Part shown: piece after piece, positions 1-6,963 of the stretch
Numbering within the stretch: the first letter of the stretch is position 1
Layout: each line of letters begins with the position of its first letter
Assembly: GCA_937980205.1 (NCBI GenBank)
Contig: CALJKW010000001.1
Coordinates: forward strand, 27,276 to 91,275
Source of the DNA: an uncultured Myxococcales bacterium
GTDB lineage: Bacteria > Myxococcota > Myxococcia > Myxococcales > Myxococcaceae
DNA length: 64,000 bases
Reading direction: 5' to 3'
Notes under the pieces: model-generated
Told to the model about the DNA's origin: nothing
Seen by the model: only the letters and a program-made list of their open reading frames with translations
Databases searched by the model: none
Program-made: the position numbers and the translations under genes

Positions 1-822
1 GACGAGGTGCTGCGCCGCGGCGGCGGAGACCCGGCGCTGCTCGAGCTCGGCCTCCACCACGAGCAGCAGCACCAGGAGCTGCTCCTCACCGACATCCAGC
101 ACGCGCTCGCGCAGAACCCGCTGAGGCCCGTCTACCGCGAGGGGAATGAGCTCGTGCCCGCGGCGACGGCGGCTCCGCTGCGCTGGCAGCGCCACGACGG
201 AGGCCTGGTGCACCTCGGGCACGACGGCACCGCGTTCTCCTTCGACAACGAGCGCCCGCGGCACCGCGTCTTCGTCGAGCCGTTCGAGCTCGCGAACCGC
301 CTCGTCACCAACGCCGAGTGGGTCGAGTTCATGAAGGACGGCGGCTACACGCGGCCGGAGCTCTGGCTCTCGGACGGCTGGGCGACCGTGCAGGCCGAGC
401 GCTGGAGCGCGCCGCTGTACTGGGAGCAGCGCGACGGCGCGTGGTGGCACTTCACGCTGCACGGCCTGCGGCCGGTGGAGCCTGCCGCGCCGGTCGCGCA
501 CGTGAGCCACTACGAGGCCGACGCGTTCGCGCGCTGGGCCGGCGCGCGGCTGCCGACGGAGGCGGAGTGGGAGCTCGCTCCGCTGTTCGGCGCCTGCTGG
601 CAGTGGACTTCGAGCGCGTACCTTCCGTACCCGGGCTTCGCTCCGCAAGCCGGAGCCGTCGGCGAGTACAACGGCAAGTTCATGTCGGGGCAGCTCGTGC
701 TGCGCGGCGGCAGCTGCTTCACGCCGCCGGGCCACGTGCGACCGAGCTACCGCAACTTCTTCCCGCCGGCCGCGCGCTGGCAGGTCACGGGCCTGAGGCT
801 CGCGAGGAACACGACACCATGA
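1..822 (+). CDS. egtB: Ergothioneine biosynthesis protein EgtB, 5' partial
   Basis: EgtB is the non-heme iron sulfoxide synthase that joins a sulfur donor thiol (gamma-glutamylcysteine or cysteine) to hercynine (trimethylhistidine) in ergothioneine synthesis. The frame is open at the left window edge, so the N-terminus is missing. What remains begins within the DinB-like domain and shows the iron-binding H-x3-H-x-E motif (HEQQHQE). A complete FGE-sulfatase-like domain follows, with RLPTEAEWE, a WQWTSS-type motif and the final LRGGSC and RPSYRNFF segments. The stop codon overlaps the ATG of egtD, so the two are coupled. Family identity is clear; the choice of sulfur donor cannot be told from this fragment. 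Confidence 0.93.
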   Translation, partial: DEVLRRGGGDPALLELGLHHEQQHQELLLTDIQHALAQNPLRPVYREGNELVPAATAAPLRWQRHDGGLVHLGHDGTAFSFDNERPRHRVFVEPFELANRLVTNAEWVEFMKDGGYTRPELWLSDGWATVQAERWSAPLYWEQRDGAWWHFTLHGLRPVEPAAPVAHVSHYEADAFARWAGARLPTEAEWELAPLFGACWQWTSSAYLPYPGFAPQAGAVGEYNGKFMSGQLVLRGGSCFTPPGHVRPSYRNFFPPAARWQVTGLRLARNTTP

Positions 823-1769
823 TGCTGAGCACCTTCGAAACGATTCCCGCCTGGGCGGAGGACGTCCGCCGCGGCCTGCTCTCCCGCCCGCGCCGGCTGC
901 CGGCGCACCTGCTCTACGACGCCCGCGGCTCGGACCTGTTCGAGGCCATCACGCGGCTGCCGGAGTACTACCTGACGCGCACCGAGCTGCAGATTTTGAA
1001 GGACAACGCCGAGGAGCTCGCCGCGCAGGCCGGCCCTCCGGCGAGCGTCATCGAGCTCGGCGCCGGCTCGGGGCGGAAGACGAAGGTCGTGCTCGAGGCG
1101 GTGCGCGAGCTGCGCGGCTCGGTGACGTACCACCCGATCGACGTGTCGCGCGCGGCGCTCGACTCGGCCGCGCGCCGGCTCACGCGCCGCGGCGTCGGCG
1201 TCTACCCGCTCGTCGGCCGCTACGAAGACGCGCTGCCGCTCATTCACCGGCTGCCCGGCCCGCGCATGGTGATGTTCATCGGCTCGAGCGTGGGGAACCT
1301 GGGGCCCGTCGGCGCGCTCAAGCTGCTCAAGCAGGTGCGCGCGGCGCTGCAGCCGGGAGACTCGCTGCTGGTCGGCGCCGACGTCCGCAAAGAGCCGGAG
1401 CTGATGGTGCCCGCGTACGACGACGTGGCCGGCGTGACGTCGGTGTTCGAGCTCAACGCGCTCGAGCGGCTCAACCGCGAGCTGCACGCCGACTTCCACC
1501 TCGACGGCTTCAAGTACCGCGCGGAGTGGGACGCCGAGCGTTCGTGCATTCGCATGGGGCTCGTCTCGCTGCGCGAGCAGCTCGTCCGGATTCCGCCGCT
1601 GGACCTGGCCGTCCGTTTCACGCGCGGCGAGCTCCTGCAGACCGAGCGCAGCTACAAGTGGTCCGTCGACGAGCAGCAGGCGCTCCTCGAGCGCGCCGGC
1701 TTCGAGTCCAGCGCGGTCTTCCGTGACCCGCGCCGGTGGTTCGCCGTCCACCTCGCCCGCGTTCGGTAA
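819..1769 (+). CDS. egtD: L-histidine N-alpha-methyltransferase EgtD
   Basis: EgtD trimethylates histidine to hercynine with three SAM molecules, supplying the EgtB substrate. The frame is open far upstream, but the start is placed at the ATG that overlaps the egtB stop (ATGA). This gives 316 residues, close to the ~320 of mycobacterial EgtD. A SAM-binding motif I (ELGAGSGRKT) lies at residues 79-88, followed by MFIGSSVGNLG typical of the histidine-specific methyltransferase family. The C-terminal TERSYKW segment corresponds to the substrate-binding region of the family. An ATG three bases downstream could be used equally well. Confidence 0.93.
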   Translation: MMLSTFETIPAWAEDVRRGLLSRPRRLPAHLLYDARGSDLFEAITRLPEYYLTRTELQILKDNAEELAAQAGPPASVIELGAGSGRKTKVVLEAVRELRGSVTYHPIDVSRAALDSAARRLTRRGVGVYPLVGRYEDALPLIHRLPGPRMVMFIGSSVGNLGPVGALKLLKQVRAALQPGDSLLVGADVRKEPELMVPAYDDVAGVTSVFELNALERLNRELHADFHLDGFKYRAEWDAERSCIRMGLVSLREQLVRIPPLDLAVRFTRGELLQTERSYKWSVDEQQALLERAGFESSAVFRDPRRWFAVHLARVR

Positions 1770-1783
1770 GGCGCCCTAATCGA

Positions 1784-1795
1784 GGTTGCGCAACC
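1784..1795. promoter_or_regulatory. 12-bp perfect palindrome downstream of egtD
   Basis: GGTTGCGCAACC reads the same on both strands. It sits 15 bases past the egtD stop and about 120 bases before the cyclase start. It could be an operator for the downstream cluster or part of an egtD transcript end. No matching regulator gene is adjacent. Confidence 0.3.
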
Positions 1796-1867
1796 CCCCG
1801 CGCTCAGGTGCGAAATTCCTTTCGCATGGGGCCGTGGGTTCTTTCGTGCCCACCTTCAAATCGGTCA

Positions 1868-1895
1868 AAAGGTCGGCTAAGCGAGGCCGGCCTTT
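1868..1895 (+). promoter_or_regulatory. Stem-loop in the leader of the cyclitol cluster
   Basis: AAAGGTCGGC and GCCGGCCTTT pair with one G-U and an 8-base loop. The hairpin ends 21 bases before the cyclase ATG, just upstream of its ribosome binding site (GAGGGG at 1902-1907). It lacks a real U-tract, so it is either a weak terminator of egtD or a leader structure affecting the cyclase message. Confidence 0.35.
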
Positions 1896-1916
1896 GTCAC
1901 CGAGGGGCAACACTGA

Positions 1917-3128
1917 ATGCTGACGTCACGAGCCAACGGCAACCACCGCATCTGGGAGGTCCGCACGCACCGCGCGGTCAATTACGACGTGCGCGAGACC
2001 TCCGATGTGCTGGACCCGACGAACCCCACGCTGCTCGTCGGAGGCCGCGGTTCGCTGCGCCGCTTCGTCGTCGTCGATGAGGTCGTCTACGAGACCCGCA
2101 AAGAGAAGCTGAAGGCGTACTTCGAGCACCACGGCGTCGAAGCGCGGATCATGCCGATCACCGCGACCGAGCCGAACAAGTCCTTCGAGCTGTTCTTCCA
2201 GATCGCCCGCGAGCTCGACGCCTTCAAGCTCAACCGACGCAACGAGCCGATCATCGCCATCGGCGGCGGAGTGCTCAGCGACGTCGTGTCGTTCGTCGCG
2301 TCCACGTACCGGCGCGGCGCGCCGTGCGTGCGCGTGCCCACCACGCTGATGGGCCTGATCGACGCGGCCATCGGCATCAAGACCGCCGTCAACTTCGACA
2401 AGGCGAAGAACCGCATCGGCACCTTCGAGCCGCCGTTCGCCGCCGTGCTCGACCGCTCGTGGCTCGACACGCTGCCGATGCGCCACATCCTGAACGGCGT
2501 GGGCGAGATCATGAAGCTCGCGCTGATCTGCGACCCGCCGCAGTTCGAGCTGCTCGCCAAAGAAGGCAAAGAGGCGTGCGAGGACAAGTTCGTCACCAAG
2601 GGCACGGAGATCTTCCGCCGCGCCATCGACGGCATGCTGCAGGAGCTCGAGCCGAACCTCTGGGAAGAGAACCTCGAGCGCGCGACGGACTTCGGCCACA
2701 CGTTCTCGCCGATGCTGGAGATGAAGGACGTCGACAACCTGCTCCACGGCGAGGCGGTGGCGATCGACTGCGCGTTCAGCGTGGTGCTCGCGGCCGAGCG
2801 CAAGCTGATCAACGCCGCGACGCGCGACCGCTGCCTCGGCGTGATGACGGAGCTGGGGCTGCCGGTGTGGCACGCGATGGCGACTCCCGAGCTGTTCTGG
2901 GACTCGGTCGAAGAGCGCACCGCGCACCGCGACGGCTACCAGCGCGTGCCGATCATGACCGGCATCGGAACGCACAAGTTCATCAACGACATCACGCTCG
3001 ATGAGCTGAAGAGCGCGTTCAAGGTGTGGGGCGAGCTGTGCGGAGGCCGCGTCAATGGCCACGCGCACGCGAAGGTCCACAAGCAGTCTCGCGCGGCCGC
3101 CGTGGCCGCGAGTCTCGAAGAGGGGTGA
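1917..3128 (+). CDS. Sugar phosphate cyclase, 2-epi-5-epi-valiolone synthase-like
   Basis: This is a member of the dehydroquinate-synthase-like sugar phosphate cyclases. The EEVS branch turns sedoheptulose 7-phosphate into a C7 cyclitol using NAD+ and a divalent metal. The 403-residue protein has the NAD-binding GGGVLSDV (116-123), PTTLMGLIDA (141-150) and the KNRIGTFEPP stretch. Probable metal ligands are E197 (GEIMK), H261 (DFGHTFSP) and H277 (HGEA). ELEPNLWE at 243-250 is a segment I associate with EEVS-type enzymes rather than AroB. The start has a good GAGGGG site nine bases upstream. It heads a co-directional run of dehydrogenases and an aminotransferase, which fits aminocyclitol synthesis. 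Close alternatives are desmethyl-4-deoxygadusol synthase or 2-epi-valiolone synthase. Confidence 0.85.
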   Translation: MLTSRANGNHRIWEVRTHRAVNYDVRETSDVLDPTNPTLLVGGRGSLRRFVVVDEVVYETRKEKLKAYFEHHGVEARIMPITATEPNKSFELFFQIARELDAFKLNRRNEPIIAIGGGVLSDVVSFVASTYRRGAPCVRVPTTLMGLIDAAIGIKTAVNFDKAKNRIGTFEPPFAAVLDRSWLDTLPMRHILNGVGEIMKLALICDPPQFELLAKEGKEACEDKFVTKGTEIFRRAIDGMLQELEPNLWEENLERATDFGHTFSPMLEMKDVDNLLHGEAVAIDCAFSVVLAAERKLINAATRDRCLGVMTELGLPVWHAMATPELFWDSVEERTAHRDGYQRVPIMTGIGTHKFINDITLDELKSAFKVWGELCGGRVNGHAHAKVHKQSRAAAVAASLEEG

Positions 3129-3133
3129 ACCAC

Positions 3134-3622
3134 ATGAGCACGAAGCACGAGATGGATCCGCGGCTCGCGGAGACGATCGGGGAGCAGGATCACCGCAAGG
3201 TGGTCGCTCCGTACATCAAGCTGATCAGCGTCACCGAGGGTGTGAAGGGCGACAAGGTGTGGCTCTGGGACATCCGCATGACCCAGCCGAACAAGGTGCA
3301 CATCCCGATGCCGGCGGTGCACTCGCTCGAGCACTGCATCGCGATCTTCATCAAGCGCCACCTCGACGGCGTCATCAACTTCGGCTGCATGGGCTGCCAG
3401 ACCGGCTTCTACCTGCCGGTCATGAACGGCGGCGGCGACTACGACAAGATGTGCGACGCGATCGAGAAGACGCTCAAGGACATCCTCGTCGCGAAGGAAG
3501 TGCCGGTCGCCAACGAAGAGCAGTGCGGCTGGTGGAAGAACCACTCGCTCGAGGGCGCGCAGGAGATCGCGCGCAACGTGCTCGCCGCAGGTCGCTCGAA
3601 GTGGCAGCGGGTGTTCTCATGA
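3134..3622 (+). CDS. luxS: LuxS-family protein (S-ribosylhomocysteine lyase-like)
   Basis: LuxS cleaves S-ribosylhomocysteine to homocysteine and the AI-2 precursor DPD through metal-assisted carbonyl shifts and beta-elimination. The 162-residue protein is close to normal LuxS length. It keeps the metal motif HSLEH (63-67), the catalytic Cys in MGCQTGFY (C88), the third ligand in EQCG (C131) and the substrate Arg in DIRMTQPN (R48). The ATG is chosen because an AGGGG site overlaps the upstream stop; the frame runs open further upstream over the cyclase gene. It lies 5 bases after the cyclase gene and its stop overlaps the next start (ATGA), so it is embedded in the cyclitol operon. It may be an ordinary LuxS serving the methyl cycle, or a LuxS-fold enzyme recruited to the pathway; sequence alone does not decide. 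Confidence 0.88.
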   Translation: MSTKHEMDPRLAETIGEQDHRKVVAPYIKLISVTEGVKGDKVWLWDIRMTQPNKVHIPMPAVHSLEHCIAIFIKRHLDGVINFGCMGCQTGFYLPVMNGGGDYDKMCDAIEKTLKDILVAKEVPVANEEQCGWWKNHSLEGAQEIARNVLAAGRSKWQRVFS

Positions 3623-4611
3623 GCAACATCAACGTCGCCCTCTTCGGGGCCGGTCGCATGGGCAAGGTCCACGGCGGCAACGCCGCGAAGCTGCCGGGCG
3701 TGAAGATCAAGTACGTCATCGACCCCGTCGCGAACGCCGCGCAGGCGCTGGCCAAGTCGATCGGCGCCGAGGTGACCTCGCCTGAGACCGCGCTCGCCGA
3801 CAAAGACGTGCAGGCGGTCATCATCACGTCGCCGACGACCACACACTTCGACTTCATCACGCAGAGCGCGAAGGCCGGCAAAGCCATCTTCACCGAGAAG
3901 CCGGTCGACCTCAGCTATGAGCGCGTCGTCGCGGCGCTCGAGGTCGTGAACAAGGCGAAGGTGCCGTTCATGGTCGGCTTCCAGCGCCGGTTCGACCCGA
4001 CGTTCCGCCACATGAAGAAGCAGGTCGAGGCGGGCACGATCGGCACCGTCGAGATGGTGCGCGTGACGAGCCGCGATCCGTCGCCGCCTCCGGCGACCTA
4101 CGTCGCGACGTCGGGCGGGCTGTTCCGCGACATGATGATTCACGACTTCGACATCGCGCGCTGGTTCCTCGGCGAAGAGCCGAACGAGGTGTTCGCGACC
4201 GGCTCGTGCCTCGTCGACCCCGAGATCGGCAAGCTGAAGGACTGGGACTCGGCGGTGTGCGTGCTGAAGACGCCGAGCGGGAAGATCGCGCAGATCGAGA
4301 ACAGCCGCCGCGCGGTGTACGGCTACGACCAGCGGCTCGAGGTGTTCGGCAGCAAGGGCCTCGTGCAGGCCGGCAACGTGCAGCCGACGATGGCGCAGGT
4401 GTGGACGGCCGAGGGCATTCGCCACGAGAAGCCGCAGCCGTTCTTCCCCGAGCGCTACCCCGAGGCGTACGCCCTCGAGGTCTCGCACTTCTTCGACGCG
4501 ATCGCCGCGGGCCAGGAGCCCGAGGTCGGCGGAGAAGCCGGCCGCGGCAGTCTCGCGCTCGCCGATGCCGCGACGAAGTCGGCCCAGACCGGCCAGGTGG
4601 TGAAGCTGTGA
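3619..4611 (+). CDS. Gfo/Idh/MocA-family NAD(P)-dependent dehydrogenase
   Basis: An oxidoreductase of the inositol 2-dehydrogenase type, expected to oxidise a cyclitol hydroxyl to a ketone (or the reverse). Of 330 residues, the N-terminal Rossmann domain starts with GAGRMG (10-15) and carries the family EKP motif (93-95). A catalytic HDFDIARW segment lies in the C-terminal domain. GFQRRFDP is the IolG-like signature after EKP. The start is the ATG overlapping the luxS stop. The frame is open upstream over luxS, but that part is out-of-frame coding. Its 3' end overlaps the SDR start (GTGA). In context it would supply the keto-cyclitol for transamination. Confidence 0.88.
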   Translation: MSNINVALFGAGRMGKVHGGNAAKLPGVKIKYVIDPVANAAQALAKSIGAEVTSPETALADKDVQAVIITSPTTTHFDFITQSAKAGKAIFTEKPVDLSYERVVAALEVVNKAKVPFMVGFQRRFDPTFRHMKKQVEAGTIGTVEMVRVTSRDPSPPPATYVATSGGLFRDMMIHDFDIARWFLGEEPNEVFATGSCLVDPEIGKLKDWDSAVCVLKTPSGKIAQIENSRRAVYGYDQRLEVFGSKGLVQAGNVQPTMAQVWTAEGIRHEKPQPFFPERYPEAYALEVSHFFDAIAAGQEPEVGGEAGRGSLALADAATKSAQTGQVVKL

Positions 4612-5375
4612 ACGCGCCCGCGCCGAAGCAGGTCCTCGTCACCGGTGGCAGCAAGGGCATCGGCAAGACGATCTGCGAGTGGTTCTTGAAGCGCGGCTGG
4701 ACGGTGAAGACCTGCGCGCGCAACGGCGACGAGCTCGGCCGCACGGTCGGTGAGCTCAAGAAGCTGGGCAACATCGAGGGCCAGGTGCTCGACCTGGGCA
4801 ATCGCGAGGCGGTGAAGCGGTACGCCGCGGCGTGGCCGTACGGAAGGCTCGACGCGCTGATCAACAACGCGGCGATCTGCCACGTGAAGCGCATCGACGA
4901 GCCCGCCGAAGATCGGTTCTGGGACGAGGTGCTCGACATCAACCTGAACGGCGTGCAGTTCCTCACGCGCGGGCTGCTCAAGCACATCCCCGACGGCGGG
5001 CGCATCGTGAACATCAGCTCGCAGCTCGGCCAGGAAGCGCGCGCCGGCTATGGCGCCTACTGCGCGTCGAAGTTCGCGCTCATCGGCCTCACCAAGGTCT
5101 GGGCGAAGGAGCTCGGCCCGCGCGGCATCACCGTCAACGCGGTGTGCCCGGGGTGGGTCAAGACCGACCAGGCCGTCGGCGACATGGAGCGCCTCGCGAA
5201 GGAGAAGGGCGTCCCCGTCGACAAGCTGTACAAGGAAATCTGCGAGCCGCTCGAGCTGCGCCGATTCACCGAGCCGGAAGAAGTCGCGAGCCTGGTGGGT
5301 TGGTTGTCTTCGCCCGAGGGCTCCGGCGTGACGGGCCGTGACTGGCTGATGAACACCGTCTGGAATCAGACCTGA
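4608..5375 (+). CDS. Short-chain dehydrogenase/reductase
   Basis: A classical SDR of 255 residues starting with GTG that overlaps the preceding stop. It shows the cofactor motif TGGSKGIG (12-19), NNAA (87-90, a variant of NNAG), catalytic Ser in NISSQ (S138) and the YxxxK pair in YCASK (Y151, K155). PGWVKTD near the C-terminal side is the usual SDR segment after the active site. The neighbours imply a cyclitol or keto-cyclitol substrate, as either a second oxidation or an epimerising reduction. The exact substrate cannot be read from the sequence. Confidence 0.88.
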   Translation: MNAPAPKQVLVTGGSKGIGKTICEWFLKRGWTVKTCARNGDELGRTVGELKKLGNIEGQVLDLGNREAVKRYAAAWPYGRLDALINNAAICHVKRIDEPAEDRFWDEVLDINLNGVQFLTRGLLKHIPDGGRIVNISSQLGQEARAGYGAYCASKFALIGLTKVWAKELGPRGITVNAVCPGWVKTDQAVGDMERLAKEKGVPVDKLYKEICEPLELRRFTEPEEVASLVGWLSSPEGSGVTGRDWLMNTVWNQT

Positions 5376-5390
5376 TAGGAGACCTCGAAA

Positions 5391-6659
5391 ATGCTCGCAC
5401 AGAATGGCGGCACCCCGATTCGCCGCGCAGAAGAGTGGCCCAAGTGGCCGGTTCACGGTCCCGAGACCACGAAGGCCCTTCAGTCGGTGCTCGACAGCCA
5501 GCGCTGGTCGATCGCCGGCGTGTACGTGGGGCAGCAGACGCGTGAGCGCGAGTTCTCCGAGAAGTGGGCGGCGTTCAACGGCGTGAAGCACGCGGTCTGC
5601 ACGACGAACGGCTCGTCGGCGCTGCTCATCGGCCTCGAGTCGCTCGACGTCGGAGCCGGCGACGAGGTCATCGTCCCCGGCCTCACGTGGATCGCGCCGG
5701 CGACGGCCGCGCTCAACGTCAACGCGCGTCCGGTCATCGTCGACGTCGACCCGAACACGTTCTGCCTCGACGTGGCGAAGGTGAAGGCGGCCATCACGCC
5801 GCGCACCAAGGCCATCATCGCCGTGCACCTGTACGGCTCGATGGTGAACATGGACGAGCTGCTCGCGGTCGCAAACGCGAACAACATCCCCGTCATCGAG
5901 GACTGCGCGCAGAGTCATGGCTCCCTGTGGGGCAGTAAGCGCGCCGGTTCGCAGGGCGCCATCGGCTGCTTCAGCTTCCACCAGGGCAAGCCGTTCGCGT
6001 CCGGTGAGGGCGGCTCGGTCATCACGAACGACGCGCGGCTGTACCGTAGGCTTCAGCACCTCCGCGCGGACTCGCGCATGTGGGTCGAGAAGACTCCCAA
6101 GTTCGGTCACATGGAGCTCGCCGAGACGGCCGAGGTCCAGGGCTCGAACCACTGCCTGTCCGAGTTCCAGAGCGCCATCCTCATCGAGGCGATGAGCCGC
6201 ATCGAGGATCAGCTCAAGACGCGCGCGGCGAACGCGGCGTACCTCGACGAGCAGCTGCTCAAGGTCGGCGGCATCGTCCCGCAGGCGCACCCGAAGCAGG
6301 TCAACCTGCAGTCGTACTACCACTACATGCTGCGCCTCGAGCTCGACCAGTTCGCGGGCAAGACCAACACGCAGGTCGGCGACGCGGTCGAGGCCGAGCT
6401 CGGCTTCTGGATTCACCCGCCGTACCCGGCGACGAAGAACCACAAGCTCTACGTGCCGCAGACGAAGCGCCGCTTCCGCATCAGCGACGAGCACTGGAAC
6501 TTCATCAACCCGGATCGCTTCGAGCTGCCGGTGTCGCAGAAGGCGTATCGGGAGAACCTCGTGTTCCACCACTCCGTGCTGCTCGGCACGAAGAAGGACA
6601 TGGACTCGATCGTCGAGGCCTTCGCGAAGGTGAAGAAGCACGCCGCTGAGCTGAAGTGA
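5391..6659 (+). CDS. DegT/DnrJ/EryC1/StrS aminotransferase
   Basis: A PLP-dependent sugar/cyclitol aminotransferase of 422 residues. It has GDEVIVPGLTW (90-100), the PLP-contacting Asp in VIEDCAQSHG (D171) and the Schiff-base lysine in FSFHQGKPFASGEGG (K200). The tail resembles the scyllo-inosose aminotransferase branch, which carries a family-type extended C-terminus. A clear AGGAG lies nine bases before the ATG. The cyclase and two dehydrogenases directly upstream make a keto-cyclitol to aminocyclitol conversion the natural reading; glutamine or glutamate would be the amino donor. Confidence 0.88.
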   Translation: MLAQNGGTPIRRAEEWPKWPVHGPETTKALQSVLDSQRWSIAGVYVGQQTREREFSEKWAAFNGVKHAVCTTNGSSALLIGLESLDVGAGDEVIVPGLTWIAPATAALNVNARPVIVDVDPNTFCLDVAKVKAAITPRTKAIIAVHLYGSMVNMDELLAVANANNIPVIEDCAQSHGSLWGSKRAGSQGAIGCFSFHQGKPFASGEGGSVITNDARLYRRLQHLRADSRMWVEKTPKFGHMELAETAEVQGSNHCLSEFQSAILIEAMSRIEDQLKTRAANAAYLDEQLLKVGGIVPQAHPKQVNLQSYYHYMLRLELDQFAGKTNTQVGDAVEAELGFWIHPPYPATKNHKLYVPQTKRRFRISDEHWNFINPDRFELPVSQKAYRENLVFHHSVLLGTKKDMDSIVEAFAKVKKHAAELK

Positions 6660-6667
6660 TCACACAG

Positions 6668-6922
6668 ATGACGCGTTTGGGAATCGCTGCTGCCGTGCTG
6701 TTGCCGATGGCGTCATGCGCCTGCGGCGGTGGCACGTGCGGCGCCGATTTCCAGTGCTTCTATCCTCTCGACGGCGGCTGCCTGATCACTCCGCCGCGGT
6801 GCTGCGCTGCCGGTGACGCGCCCAGCTGTCATCAGCGCGAGCAGATTGCACCCATCAAGGTCGACCTGAACTTCGACGGCGGCAGCTGCATGCAGGGTGC
6901 GGCGCTCGGCGGATGTGGGTGA
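6668..6922 (+). CDS. Small Cys-rich lipoprotein-like peptide
   Basis: The reading frame begins at a GTG overlapping the aminotransferase stop, but the ATG at 6668 gives a cleaner N-terminus: a hydrophobic stretch (RLGIAAAVLLPMA) ending in a lipobox-like ASC. The mature part is about 65 residues with nine further cysteines, a CC pair and several Gly-Gly turns. I recognise no family. Cys-rich small exported peptides of this kind are common in the rest of the window, so it may be a bystander within the operon rather than a pathway enzyme. Start and reality are moderately supported. Confidence 0.55.
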   Translation: MTRLGIAAAVLLPMASCACGGGTCGADFQCFYPLDGGCLITPPRCCAAGDAPSCHQREQIAPIKVDLNFDGGSCMQGAALGGCG

Positions 6923-6963
6923 GGAACGATCGCCGTGACTGAAACTCATTACCGGAATTGCGA

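Noticed and set aside
747..1751. Long open frame antisense to egtD
   Set aside because: High-GC third-position bias leaves antisense frames open; composition is Arg/Ala/Val-rich without any domain, whereas the plus strand encodes EgtD.
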